Positions 54,025 to 64,000 of a stretch of DNA of 64,000 nucleotides are shown one piece after another (the first letter of the stretch is position 1; the number at the start of each line of letters is the position of its first letter). The notes below the pieces were generated by a model that saw only the letters and a list, made by a program, of their open reading frames with translations, was not told the origin of the DNA and did not search any database. The translations under genes and the position numbers were made by a program. The stretch is taken from positions 37,867,233 to 37,931,232 of the forward strand of contig CM067373.1 of the NCBI GenBank assembly GCA_034401795.1. The letters run 5' to 3'. The DNA is from Chaetoderma sp. LZ-2023a (Eukaryota > Mollusca > Caudofoveata > Chaetodermatida > Chaetodermatidae).

Positions 54025-54050
54025 ATACTTACCTGGCACAGGTCTTCACT
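54025..54050 (+). pseudogene. U1 snRNA 5' fragment (gene split by LINE I)
   Basis: ATACTTACCTGGCACAGG to TCTTCACT, with the gamma-type junction identical to 13158 and 30488. Confidence 0.9.
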
Positions 54051-54227
54051 TGGATTCTCTGCCTCGTAAATTTGTTATACTTTTTCCATCTCGCGCTCGA
54101 AAGTGGTTAATTGTGGGGTTTTTTTTATTTGCAAATAATTGTGAATTGATTAGTGCTTAATTTTCATTTGTAAATTCTACCCTGGGGTGTTTGGCTTTCT
54201 TTGCCTGACCCCTGGGGCTTTTCAAAC

Positions 54228-55314
54228 ATGACGGCAGTGGCCAAGAGTAAGTTCAGGCCAAGTGAATTTGTGAACAAGGAGTCGTATGATAGAACCATTA
54301 GGATAACCGTTGAAGGAAGGGAGCCATCTTTAGTGTGTAGAACTGATCTTCGTTGTGCTTTGGAAGGATTTGTGGATGATAATGAAGTTTTAAGTGTATA
54401 TAAACAGGATAAAGTCGAAGAGTGGTACATAATATTAACTAATGATCGGGTGTACAACCATTTGATTAATATTGAGTCTGTGGCTATGGGTGATCGTGTG
54501 TTGTGGTTCCCGTCGGCGGATAAGAGGAGGATCTCTATTAGGATAAATTGGCTGCCTCCATTTATTCCGAATGATTTTGTGCATAGGGTGTTAAGTGACT
54601 ACGGAAAGGTTATGGTGGTTCGTGATGAAAAGATGCCAGATGTACGTGAATGGGAGTCTGGTTCTTGCGGGTTGCGGGCTGCAGTTATGGACGTGACGAG
54701 GGAGGAGTTACGTGAAGAGGGAGGAGTTACGTGAAGAGGGAGGAGTTGCGTGATCTTCCGTACATTGTTTCATTTGAAGATGATGATCATGTACAATGGT
54801 AGAGCGCCACAATGTTTAAAGTGTAGGACCATCGGGCATATAAGGTTTGAGTGTGGAGGAAGACGGCCGAGCAGCAGCAAGAATGGCGGTGGCGAGAAGC
54901 AACAGCAGCGTCAACAACAACATCAGAACGCGGAGGTGGTTGTGGATGATACAAAGGACAGTGATAGAAGTATGGACATGGATGATTTTCCTGCTTCTGG
55001 TAGTGTTGATTATTCACAGCTTGCTGTGGAAGCAACACGCCTGAAGCAGACTGACCCAGTGCCTGGCCTCTCGACCTCTCTAGGTTATGTGCTTCCCAAC
55101 GCTGTGGTTACCCAGTGAGGTGCATCATGTGACCTAGGTAAGGGAGGGGGCCGAGTGGGACAGCAATGGTAGTGAGTATGTTGGACTTGATAAAAAATAA
55201 AGAAAACAGTGGGAAAAGGGTGGGGGGGGACTTATCTTATCACCAAAACAAAGAAGATCGAGAAGTAGGCCGAACAGTGTGAATAAGGGTGGGGAAGGGA
55301 TAGGTAAAAAGTGA
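54228..55314 (+). pseudogene. LINE ORF1, broken (gamma, copy I)
   Basis: MTAVAKSKFRPSEF start is intact. The frame breaks near 54710-54735, where GAGGGAGGAGTTACGTGAA is tandemly duplicated. About 115 nt including the KPSPNG block are lost near 54870, and a stop occurs at about 55116. The knuckle CLKCRTIGHIRFEC is preserved. A short GAT repeat follows from 55312. Confidence 0.84.
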
Positions 55315-55570
55315 TGATGATGGTAGGTAAAAAGTGATGATATTGAGGATGATGATGATGATGATGATGATGATGCTGGTAATGATGATGATGATGATTT
55401 GGATATTATTTTAATTAATTCTATTGTTTTTCCTTACATTTATGCATATGATCATTGTTGCAGCGTTGGTCTGAGGGAGCAGCATTGCTGGTGGTGAGTT
55501 TGGTAATTTCATGTTATTTGTAATCATATCTTATTTAGTGTTGTGGTTGTCTTGTTCTGATCTAATCATA

Positions 55571-58500
55571 ATGCAGCGTCTTAAAATTGGCACTCTCAAT
55601 TGCAATGGCCTTTTGAGTAGAAATAGATCTTTGGTTTGCCGATTAGAAATTAGACATCATAAATTTGATATTCTTTTTCTTCAGGAAACCTTTATTACAA
55701 ACAAGGTAGAACAATTTTGTGTTGAACGTGGTCTTGGTAACACTGGGGTATGGTCATATGGTCAAACTCAAAGTTGCGGTGTTGGAATCATTATTTCTCC
55801 TAACCGTGGTGCTAAAATTACAGATGTAAAACGTGATTTTGAGGGTCATTGTTTGATAGTGGACATTGATTGATCTTGTAAGTCTTATAGACTTGTTTCA
55901 ATTTATGCCCCTAATAGAATATCTGACAGATCTGCATTCTTTAGGTCATTGATGCCACTTTTTCTTACTCAACGTTGTGTTATTTTGGCTGGTGATTTTA
56001 ATTGTATTATGAATTCGGCAATTGACAAAATTGGTGGAATTCCTACCAAGGGTGCTCATGGAAGCAAAATAATTAAGGAAATTTGACAGGATTATAAATT
56101 AACTGATACTTACCATTTGGTTCATCCTGATGATCTTTCAGTTACTTGGAGTAACAATGGTGTAAGCTGCAGATTAGATCGTGTCTATGTCTCGTGTGAT
56201 ATCCAATCCTCTGTTATTAAATGTGATGTTTTTCCCTGCTCCATTGGTGATCATAATTATGTGGTCACTGAATTGGAGGATCTGTCGTCTGCGTCTGGTG
56301 GATCGTTTCTTTGGAAGATTAATGCCTCGTTTTTACAGGACAAACCTTTTATTGATGACTTTACTGTCTTTTGGACTTGCCTGCCAAAGGGAAACATTGC
56401 CACAGAATGGTGGGAGTTAACAAAAGAAGACATTAGGGACTTTATAATTTTATACGCTAAACGAAAAGCAAAAGAAAAATGCAGCATATTCAACAGCTTA
56501 TCTAAGCAATACAAAGCTTTGGTTGAGGCTGAACCTGCACAACCTGGATGCTTTATTGCACAGATCAAATCAATCAAGAGTCAATTATGAGTTTCATTTT
56601 GGTTGTACACAAGGGTCAATGATACGATCAAGGGACAAAGTACTAGAAAATAACGAAAGGCATACGGCCTACTTTTCCAAACGTGAATTTCAGAATGCCT
56701 CTAGCAAGAGAATAAATGAATTAATCGATGAAACTGATCAAAGCATCACAGGCAGAAAGGATATTTTAAATTATTGTAAAGACTTTTATGAAGATCTTTT
56801 GCGTGATGAAGGGTACGAGGATTCCTTGGCTGCACTTCTATTGAACGACGTTCCTCAATTACCTGAGGAATCTGCTGATTCATGTGAAGGCAACGTAACC
56901 GTAGAGGAATGTTTCTTTGCATTAAAGCGCATGAAAAATAATAAATCCCCAGGTTCTGATGGTCTAACTAGAGAATTTTATTGTACCTTTTGGCATCTTT
57001 TAGGCCCTGTTTTGGTTAGGAATATATAATGCATGTTTTGAACGTGGGGAATTAGTATTTTCGCAAAGAATAGGCATCATTACTCTCCTACATAAGGAAG
57101 GCAAAGATCCAAAATATGTTTAAAATTTGCGTCCTGTCTCGTTATCGAATGTTGACTATAAAATTTTCTCAAAAGTCTTGTGCGATTGTCTTTTCAGTAT
57201 CATGTCATTAATCATTCATGAAGACCAGACGTGCTCTGTCAGTGGTAGATCAATTTTTGACAATGTCCATCTTCTCCGGAATATTGTTGATTATTGGAAA
57301 CAGAAGGACCTCACTTTAGGGTTCTTGTGTTTAGACCAGGAGAAGGCCTTTGATCGAGTTAACCACAATTTCCTATTCAGTACATTAAAAGCATATGGGT
57401 TTAAAGAAAATTTTATAAAGTGGGTTAAACTACTTTATACTGATATCTATAGTGTAGTAAGAGTAAATGGGAATTTATCTGATTTGTTTTCGGTGACACG
57501 TTCTGTTAGACAGGGGTGCAGTCTATCACCATTATTGTTTGTCATGCAGGTAAGGAAATCAAAAAATATCTCTGGTTTCTCTTCCTGGATCAAAAGACAA
57601 AGTTAAAATTTCAATGTACGCAGATGATGCGACTTGTTTGAACAGGTTTTAAAATTAACAGAAATTTATGCAAAAGCCAGCGGAGCGAAACTAAATTACT
57701 CAAAAACTGCATGTATAACTTGTGGCAAATGGAACTCGTCTTCAGACCATGCTTTCGGCAACTCTTGGCCAGATACTTTTGTAAAAATCCTCGGGGTTCC
57801 ATTTGGTCCTAATGTTACACACGATGAGATGTGGTCGAAAATTTATACTAGGTTTGTTTCGGCTTTAAATTATAAAAAAACGCGCAATATTTCATTGTAT
57901 GGCAAATGTTTGCTCATTAAAACCTTGGCTTGCTCCAAACTTTATTATACAGGCTTCACTACTGTATTGCCGAAGCATTATTTAAATCTTTTCAATAGAT
58001 CGATGTTCCTGTACTTATGGAATACTAAACGTACAGAGCATTTAAAACGGGAAATTGTATGTGCTCCTATTATAGAAGGTGGTTTAGAACTAACAAATAT
58101 TCAGGTAAAGTTGTCCTCATTTATTTTGATGCATATTTACAAACTTGTGAATAATTTTACTGCAAGGTGGACACACTTGGCAAAATATTGGCTGGGTTAT
58201 AGTTTAAGGTATTTGAAACCAGATTTTGCTTCCTTGTTGGTCCCACATGGCCAGAATATACCACCTTTTTATCAAAATTGCTTACATATTTTTCTTCAAT
58301 TTCAGAAAATTGGTTTCAAAGTACTTCATCGAAAGAGTTTTACAAATTATTAATGTCTAATCTGGTTTGTAAGGTCAAAATACAATCATTTTTCCCGAAT
58401 ATAGATTTTAAATTATCTTATAAAACTTGTAAAAATACATTTTTGGATCCTGAATTAATACAAAATGTGTCATAATATACTTTTCACTAAACATTTTTTT

Positions 58501-58968
58501 TTTTATCGTTATCATTATTATAGTTTAGAGACGCAATGCGTCCTCTGCACAGACAGAAGAAATGAAACAGTAAATCATCTTTGTTATTACTGCTCTGAAT
58601 TACAGGCTCTCTGGAATATCGTTGAAAGGTTTTATGGTGTTTTGTCAAATGGAAATGTTTTGATGCCGGAAATGGTTAGATTCATCAATGTTCCCTTGTG
58701 TGGTGACAAATATAATACTGATGTTGTATTGATTTAATTAATTTGGCAAAATATACTATTTGGTGTCTTCGATGTGAGGTGATTTATGATAATAAAGTTG
58801 TTAAGTGACAACTTTGTCTGTACCATTTTAAACAAGTTAAAATTTAGAATCATTATTGACAAGTCTCAGCTTTCTGCGGAAGATTTTGAAAAATATTGGC
58901 TGCTTTCTAAATTATTTTGCGAAATTGATCCAAATAGTGATACAAAATTACTATTCAATATAATTTGA
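55571..58968 (+). pseudogene. LINE ORF2, broken (gamma, copy I)
   Basis: ATG of ATAATGCAG, with MQRLKIGTLNCNG. Stops or shifts occur near 55871, 56084, 56588, 57027 and 57121. About 25 residues are lost before MQVRKSK (57544) and after YADD (57617-57640). Further breaks occur near 58310, 58460 and 58737. YADD itself is present. It is non-functional. Confidence 0.87.
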
Positions 58969-59431
58969 TACATTTATCTGTGTTGATATTTGATACCACA
59001 TTCCAGCGCTGCAAATATACTCGGACATGTTAGTAGTTACCATCATCAACATCTATAATTAACTGTATATATTGCATAATTTATGTATATATGTTGAAGC
59101 ATATCAAAATAAGTAAAAAAAATTGCCCCACATTTAACCAGGGATGATGCACGACACATAAATATGCAAATAAATAAATCGGCCATGAAAAAAACAAAAC
59201 ATGGCGGGAAGAAAAAGAATTTAAATAAAAGGCCATGAAAAAATATCAAAACATGGCGAGAAGAAAATTTGTAAATAAATAAATAAAAAAGCCATGAAAA
59301 AACAATGTACATGGCGTGATGAAGATATAGGCCATGATAACTTAAATGACATGGCGAGAAGAAAAGAAATGCATATAAAAAGAGGGCAGTGTCCTGTTAA
59401 CTGGGGGGTGGGGGGGGGGGAAGAAAAAAAA

Positions 59432-59555
59432 GGGAGTGGGCCCGGGTCGAAGCCTTACCATTGCACTCCGGTTTGGCCGACACCCGCGATCACCGCAAAT
59501 GTGGGTGACTCGAGCGCGTAATTTTTTCGTGGGGGCTGCGTTTGCGCTACCTATG
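59432..59555 (+). pseudogene. U1 snRNA 3' fragment (gene split by LINE I)
   Basis: GGGAGTGGGCC to a degenerate end CTACCTATG, with several substitutions in SL3 and SL4. Confidence 0.88.
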
Positions 59556-60070
59556 TAATAATGAAATATGAAGAATTATGCCTGCCTTCATTCGCCTAAA
59601 AATGGCCAACGCGAATCCCAGATGATTACAGTCAACCTTTGTTGTCGAAGAATTCCGTACCTTAATTGGCACCCAAACACAGTAGATACGTGTGGGTATG
59701 TGTTTTCATCCTGTCTGCTTGCAGCGTAAAATTCGTCTTGCCGTACATGCAAAGATTACCGAGAAGCCAACCCTCCTGTCAGCAAAGCAGAGACTATAGG
59801 TGATGTAGGGAAAACTTTCGTAAAATCTGCCTGGAGTCTTAAATATGATTTACAAATTGCCAAGTCAGATTTGTGTGCAAGTTGAGGTGCGTGCGAGTTG
59901 AGAAGCCTGCCGCGTCGTGTGATTCTTGTCCCCACGCGGCGGCAATTGGCGTAGTCTTATTCCCCGTATCATCAGCTCTATATATCGGTACAAAAATCGA
60001 CCCGATCTGCCTAGTGGTTCCTGAGATACCTTGTTACTACACAGCGTCTCGTCTGCAAATCCGAACAAGG

Positions 60071-60108
<38 letters not shown>

Positions 60109-60665
60109 TTCCAGGGGAAGTTTTCCAAAAATACTCTAGCTGTTACTGCTGGATATTTCCTGAATAGAGATTTCCAGTTTCTCGACCAGTAAATAAAGTA
60201 TGAAAGCGTGGCCATATCTCGGAGATGGGATTCATGCATATGGTTTTCGTGTAAGAATAATAATTGCAAGGGAGATAATCCCTCTCACACTATGCTACTA
60301 GCACGCTATCTAGGCAGACACGTGCATCTCCCTTGGACCATGCATCTTATAGATGACGTTATCTCATTTTGAATTAGTGTATATATTATCAGAAAATGAA
60401 TTAATTAAATTTAAAAAATGTTTTAATTAGTAGGTCAAGCTTCGGCAAGGGAGGTAATCTCGTATGTAGAGATTTGGCTCTCTGACACTCCAGATACTCT
60501 GCTGCAGCCCGTTGTCATGCTATTGATGGTCAGAATGGACGAAATCGATTTCCTCCACCTGTCCGGAAAGCAAGGACTGAAATAAATCTGTCATCGGCAA
60601 GGCTGTGCAGAGTGGTTGATAAACCTTTGTATAGCGATGCCAATGTCTGATTGCCCAGTAAACTC
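59556..60665 (+). repeat. U1 array spacer S9, heavily deleted
   Basis: It has lost the TATAAAA region and most of the AATT tract (join near 60396) and about 70 bp near 59915. The AGCC tract is long (about 60070-60108). The conserved U1 flank is also eroded. It is the last spacer of the array in this window. Confidence 0.8.
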
Positions 60666-60694
60666 ATACTTTCCTGGTACAGGTCTTCCCTCTG
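60666..60694 (+). pseudogene. U1 snRNA 5' fragment (gene split by LINE J)
   Basis: ATACTTTCCTGGTACAGG to CCCTCTG. It is mutated in the splice-site pairing sequence. The beta-type junction is the same as at 22252. Confidence 0.85.
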
Positions 60695-61153
60695 GAGACC
60701 TGTGTTTTGTGTGTGTAGTTTAGGAGGTAGTCGGTGTAGTACGTGCGTGTGTGTCAGCTTTATTTTAAAGCTTGACACGAAGCTTAAGGCATCATACCAT
60801 GCCTGTCACAGTTAATATTAATTTGAGGCCTAGTAATTTTTTCTACAACGAAAACATGGAAAATACAGTTAGAATATCTGTTCAAGGTAGAGAACCGTCT
60901 GCCATCTGTAGGACTGATTTAAGGGCAATTGTTGATGGTGTTGATGCTGACAGTGACGTCATAAGTTGCTATCGTTTAGAAAGTATTTTCGAATGGTATA
61001 TTTGTGTAGCCAACAAGTTAGCATATAATCGTCTGTTGTCTGAGAGGACATATGCATTTTCGTCGGCAAGTGTGACAATTATTAAAGTTAGGGTGCATTG
61101 GTTGCCAACAACTTTATTCATGAAGCTTTGGCTACGTTTGGAATTGAGCGTTC
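60695..61153 (+). mobile_element. LINE copy J (beta family), stump
   Basis: It starts GAGACCTGTG and keeps the leader stem-loop (60751-60778). Homology to copy D ends near 61153 inside ORF1, and unrelated DNA follows. This is the right edge of the U1 array here. Confidence 0.85.
60799..61153 (+). pseudogene. LINE ORF1 N-terminal stump (beta, copy J)
   Basis: MPVTVNINLRPSNFF start as in copy D. Small deletions occur near 61040 and 61101, the second shifting the frame between GCCAAC-like direct repeats. It is cut before the zinc knuckle. Confidence 0.82.
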
Positions 61154-62215
61154 TCCTTCGATCAATACTCACCATTCTGTTACTTCTGATATACAGCTGG
61201 CCCTGACAGCGGCTCTAGGATTATAGACTTAGAAAGCTTTACCGACTCCTGGGAACCGGGTACCCGGCTCCCCACTGCCGAGTACCCGTTTACCATAGAG
61301 CTCATTCTTGTTTGCATAGCAACAAGTGCAATACATGCTTTTCGCATTAAGGATTTTAGTGTTTTTAAAAGAATCTAAGTCTTTAATCAGTGATAGTTTG
61401 TGTGTTCTGAAAGGATAACTAAGGACTATGGAGAATACCGCCCAAGACAACCAGGTTGTATTGTTCTTTATTATCCATAGTTAAAAGACTTAGGTCTCTA
61501 AATTTCGTTGTGTCGCATGTTCCGATTTCTGACCCCATAGAATCTGGGACGTGTGCTAACAACGATATATGCCAGACGATCGCCTTCTTTAAACCCCAAC
61601 GGGCGATCGGCAGATATGAAAATAGGTGTTTGCTACGGTATTTCTAACATGAATGACGTCGTTCTCCGTAGAATCCGAGCGGGTGACGTCACACCCGGTC
61701 ACTCGGATGTTTATGTGAAGAAAAATTTTTTCATTAATTCGCGCATCTTGTTCTGGGTGCTGCGTACTAAAAAATGGTACCGGAAACCTTAGAATGATCA
61801 AGTTTACGTGCGATCACGATCGGTTTGCAATGATCGGTGGTTTCAAAATTCTTGAGTAGATGTGTGGTCTGCGGTTTTACCGTGTGAGACAGCAGTTGTT
61901 ATACATTTTGTTGTTTTCTTCACATATCATGCTGCGTTCGTTAGGAGTATAATTTATATTGATTAGTAAATATACCCTGAATGCTATGCGATATGATTCC
62001 TGGAGCCGTTACACATCCTGTAGGATCTATTATGGGTGTGTTGTGCCCGCCGCGTACTTGTCGTCATAATCAATGCGATCGTTGTTGTAACGTGGCGGGG
62101 TGGGGTGCGGGAGGTTACGGTTAATTTATGAGTCAAAATATTTGAAAATTAATTGTCTGCCTTCCATCCGTGTCTCGTTCCGCTTGTTTATTGTAGGTTT
62201 GTGCTTATTTTATAG
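61154..62215. other. Non-array intergenic DNA
   Basis: I see no gene. It contains two palindromes: GGGAACCGGG/TACCCGGCTCCC (61251-61272), and a nested hairpin ATCCGAG...CTCGGAT with inner CGGGTG/CACCCG (61673-61708). The last bases (TGTGCTTATTTTATAG) look like a 3' splice acceptor just before the next frame. It could be the 5' region of the element or gene that starts at 62216. Confidence 0.5.
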
Positions 62216-64000
62216 GCCAAGCCAGCCCCGCCATCATGTGACGACTGCCATAAGTTTGTCCGTGTAATGTTCAAGGACCATGTCTGTTTTAGGTGTGCCC
62301 TGTGTAATATAGATCATAGGTGTAATGTTTGTGCAGTGTGGTCCGTCGAAACGATGGTTAAGTTCCTTGCCCAGAAGGACTTGGCTGGGTCTGACGCGGG
62401 GTCAGGCGGTCCGAGAGGAAATCGTGGAGCGCCCGGTTCGGCCGGTGGGGGTGCTCCACGTCCCCAGCTGGAGGTGGCGGAGATGGCACCGCCGGCGTGG
62501 TTTGGTCCGGCTATGCAGGGTTTTCTGCATAGCGTTCTGCCGACGCTGGTGTCGTCCCTGCTACCAAAGGTTGGGGGGCAGTTTCTCCCCATGCCTGGTA
62601 CGGATCCTGTCATCGGACAGGACTCTGGACTGGTTACCGAGGGGGCCGTCTTGTACGGCCCCCTGGTGGTCCCGTCTGGCTTCGGCCAGACGGGTTCTGT
62701 CTCTCTGCGGCCACCTCCGGGTGGTCCAGTAGCGGTGGCCGGTCCGTCAGGTGTGGGAGCCGTCCGCCAGGACGGCTCCACGGTTTATTCGTCTAGTGAC
62801 GGCTCTTCGGAGTTTGAAGACGATGAGGCCGAGGAGGAGAGGTTGCTGCGGCCCGTGAAGCCGCAGGTGGAGAATATGGAGGTTGATTCCGTCCTGGACG
62901 GAACCGGCCTCCATTTGTCTGGTTTGGCGCAAGCCAGGTCAGCGGCTCCACCTGCGGCTGAGGCCAATCCGTTACCGTGCACCGGTTCCGCGCGGCTTGG
63001 TTTGTCACCAGCCGTCAAGGGAACGGGTGTACCGCGCCAGGCGTGGTACTCACCTATCTCGCCTGGTCCGGCAGCCGGACATGGGGTGCCGTTGGCGCCC
63101 GTGGCCGGCTATGGTTCCGCGACGGTTACGGGTCCGTACGGTTTTCCGTGCGGACCTACCCCATGGACCGGAGTTTTTCATGGGGTAGCGGCGGAACCAT
63201 GTGGTAGCGGAGTGCCTGGCGTGTCAGCCGTGGCTCCTTGCCGGGAGGCCATGGCTGGCAAACCCGTAAGAACGTCAACGGGTGACGTGTTTGCGGGGGT
63301 ATCTTCTTCGGAGATAGATTGGTCTGATGCTCTGGCGTGGCTAGCCAGAGTAGACCCGTCTGTGGTTTCGGCCACGGCCGATGAAGATGCGCCCCGTCCG
63401 TCGGGTGCGTCGATTAGGACGGGGATTTTGCCCGTGGCCCGGATCCAGTCAGTGGGACTGGATCCACGGTTCATTGATTTGTTGGATGCTATTTATAGTA
63501 AACAACTAATGACCAAGGGTCAGCTCCCTGCGGCCTCCAGGGAGGTGCGGGCAAGATGTCGTATTCCGCGGGGTGAATACGACAGGTATGGTGTAGTCCC
63601 GTCGGTCAAGGAGGATGACCGATGGGTACTGGGCGTCCAGAGTGCCGGGTCGGGTGGTCCCGGTCCGGCACTAGTGGATAAGGCCCAGGTACACCAGGAA
63701 GAAGTCCTGGCCCTATGCGATGAGGGTGTGAGGGCAGCGATGAGCGCTGTCAATCACTCCTATCGTCTACTTCAGTCGGTGTGGGCTGAAGCGGGGGCAG
63801 GCCACCCTGTGCCACCTGTGGCGCTATCGTGCGTTAATGACGGCTTGGTGCTGCTAACAGGACAGCCTTCAAAGAAACAGAAAAAGCATAAGGGCAAGGC
63901 GATAGCCAGGCCTATTGCGAAGAAACCCAGGACGGCTGTAGAGGCGCCTACCCTCCCCAATGTTGCTCCGGACCGCCCTAGAGGTGGTAAGGGCAAGGGG
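62216..64000 (+). CDS. Long GC-rich open frame, Gag-like protein of uncertain type, running off the window
   Basis: 595 codons with no stop between TAG at 62213 and the window end. The first ATG is at 62267, but a Cys/His cluster starts before it (CDDCHKF, CFRCALC, HRCNVCAVWS, residues about 8-42). Translation therefore probably begins in an upstream exon, with splicing at ...TTTTATAG/G. Then come Gly/Pro-rich stretches, an acidic patch (EFEDDEAEEE), more low-complexity sequence, a more ordered region (ARIQSVGLDPRFIDLLDAI...) and a Lys-rich segment (KKQKKHKGK) near the end. A Cys-rich start followed by WS recalls Gag-like ORFs of DIRS-type retroelements, from memory and weakly. Codon use is far more GC-rich than the LINEs. 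A host gene is not excluded. Confidence 0.5.

Larger units (their letters stand above)
54051..59431 (+). mobile_element. LINE copy I (gamma family), decayed
   Basis: It has the same layout as copy C with many small indels and stops. Its 3' UTR hairpin array is preserved (about 59180-59360). The tail is G-rich then A-rich before GGGAGTGG of U1. Confidence 0.88.

Noticed and set aside
62314..63996. Several ORFs on both strands within the Gag-like region
   Set aside because: They are shadows of the single 595-codon open frame. GC-rich coding DNA commonly has open antisense frames.

Overview
ORGANISM AND OVERALL NATURE. This is eukaryotic, repeat-dominated DNA, most likely from an invertebrate. 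A recurring AAGGGAGATAATCCCTC motif in the spacers recalls a repeat word I associate with mollusc genomes; that is recollection, not proof. Almost no conventional host protein gene is visible. From 1 to about 60.7 kb the window is a tandem array of U1 snRNA genes (unit 1,701 bp, measured between U1 starts at 20523 and 22224). One copy is uninterrupted (20523-20685, 163 nt). Every other copy is split in its stem-loop 1, nine of them visibly, by a non-LTR retrotransposon (LINE) in the same orientation as the gene and at essentially the same nucleotide. The LINEs encode ORF1 (one CCHC knuckle) and ORF2 (AP-like endonuclease, YADD reverse transcriptase, C-terminal Cys/His motif). The RT resembles the Tx1 branch of the L1 group. 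The window thus appears to hold a U1 snRNA-gene-specific LINE system, comparable in logic to R1/R2 in rDNA or Keno/Utopia in U2 snRNA genes.

FAMILIES. I separate four families in two lineages. Lineage I is alpha (copies A, B, G and the 3' end after the gap) and beta (D, J). Its ORFs are separated by an ACT-type trinucleotide microsatellite, and its 3' junction is at CTTAAGGG. Lineage II is gamma (C, E, I) and delta (F, H). Its ORFs are separated by a GAT-type microsatellite, its 3' junction is at (AA)GGGAG, and its 3' UTR carries GCCATG...CATGGC hairpins. B (alpha) and C (gamma) have both ORFs intact and could be active. D has a single 2-nt frameshift in ORF2. The rest are broken.

LAYOUT. 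1-3129 LINE A (3' part); U1 3' piece; spacer; 4829-11479 LINE B; spacer; 13159-18850 LINE C; spacer; 20523 intact U1; spacer; 22253-28799 LINE D; spacer; 30489-32303 LINE E, truncated by a deletion into the next spacer; 32554-33787 LINE F, cut by a 500-N assembly gap; 34288-34652 alpha 3' end; rearranged spacer with a 1.93-kb insertion of unknown type (12-bp target duplication); 38365-44567 LINE G; partly duplicated spacer; 46647-51338 LINE H; a hAT-like non-autonomous element (51369-52572) inside the U1 stem-loop 2 region; spacer; 54051-59431 LINE I; spacer; 60695-61153 LINE J stump. The array ends near 61.15 kb. Copies decay toward the right.

RIGHT END. From 62216 to the window end runs a GC-rich reading frame of 595 codons without a stop. 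It has a Cys/His-rich start, acidic and proline/glycine-rich stretches and a Lys-rich end. It looks Gag-like (possibly DIRS-type) but I cannot identify it securely.
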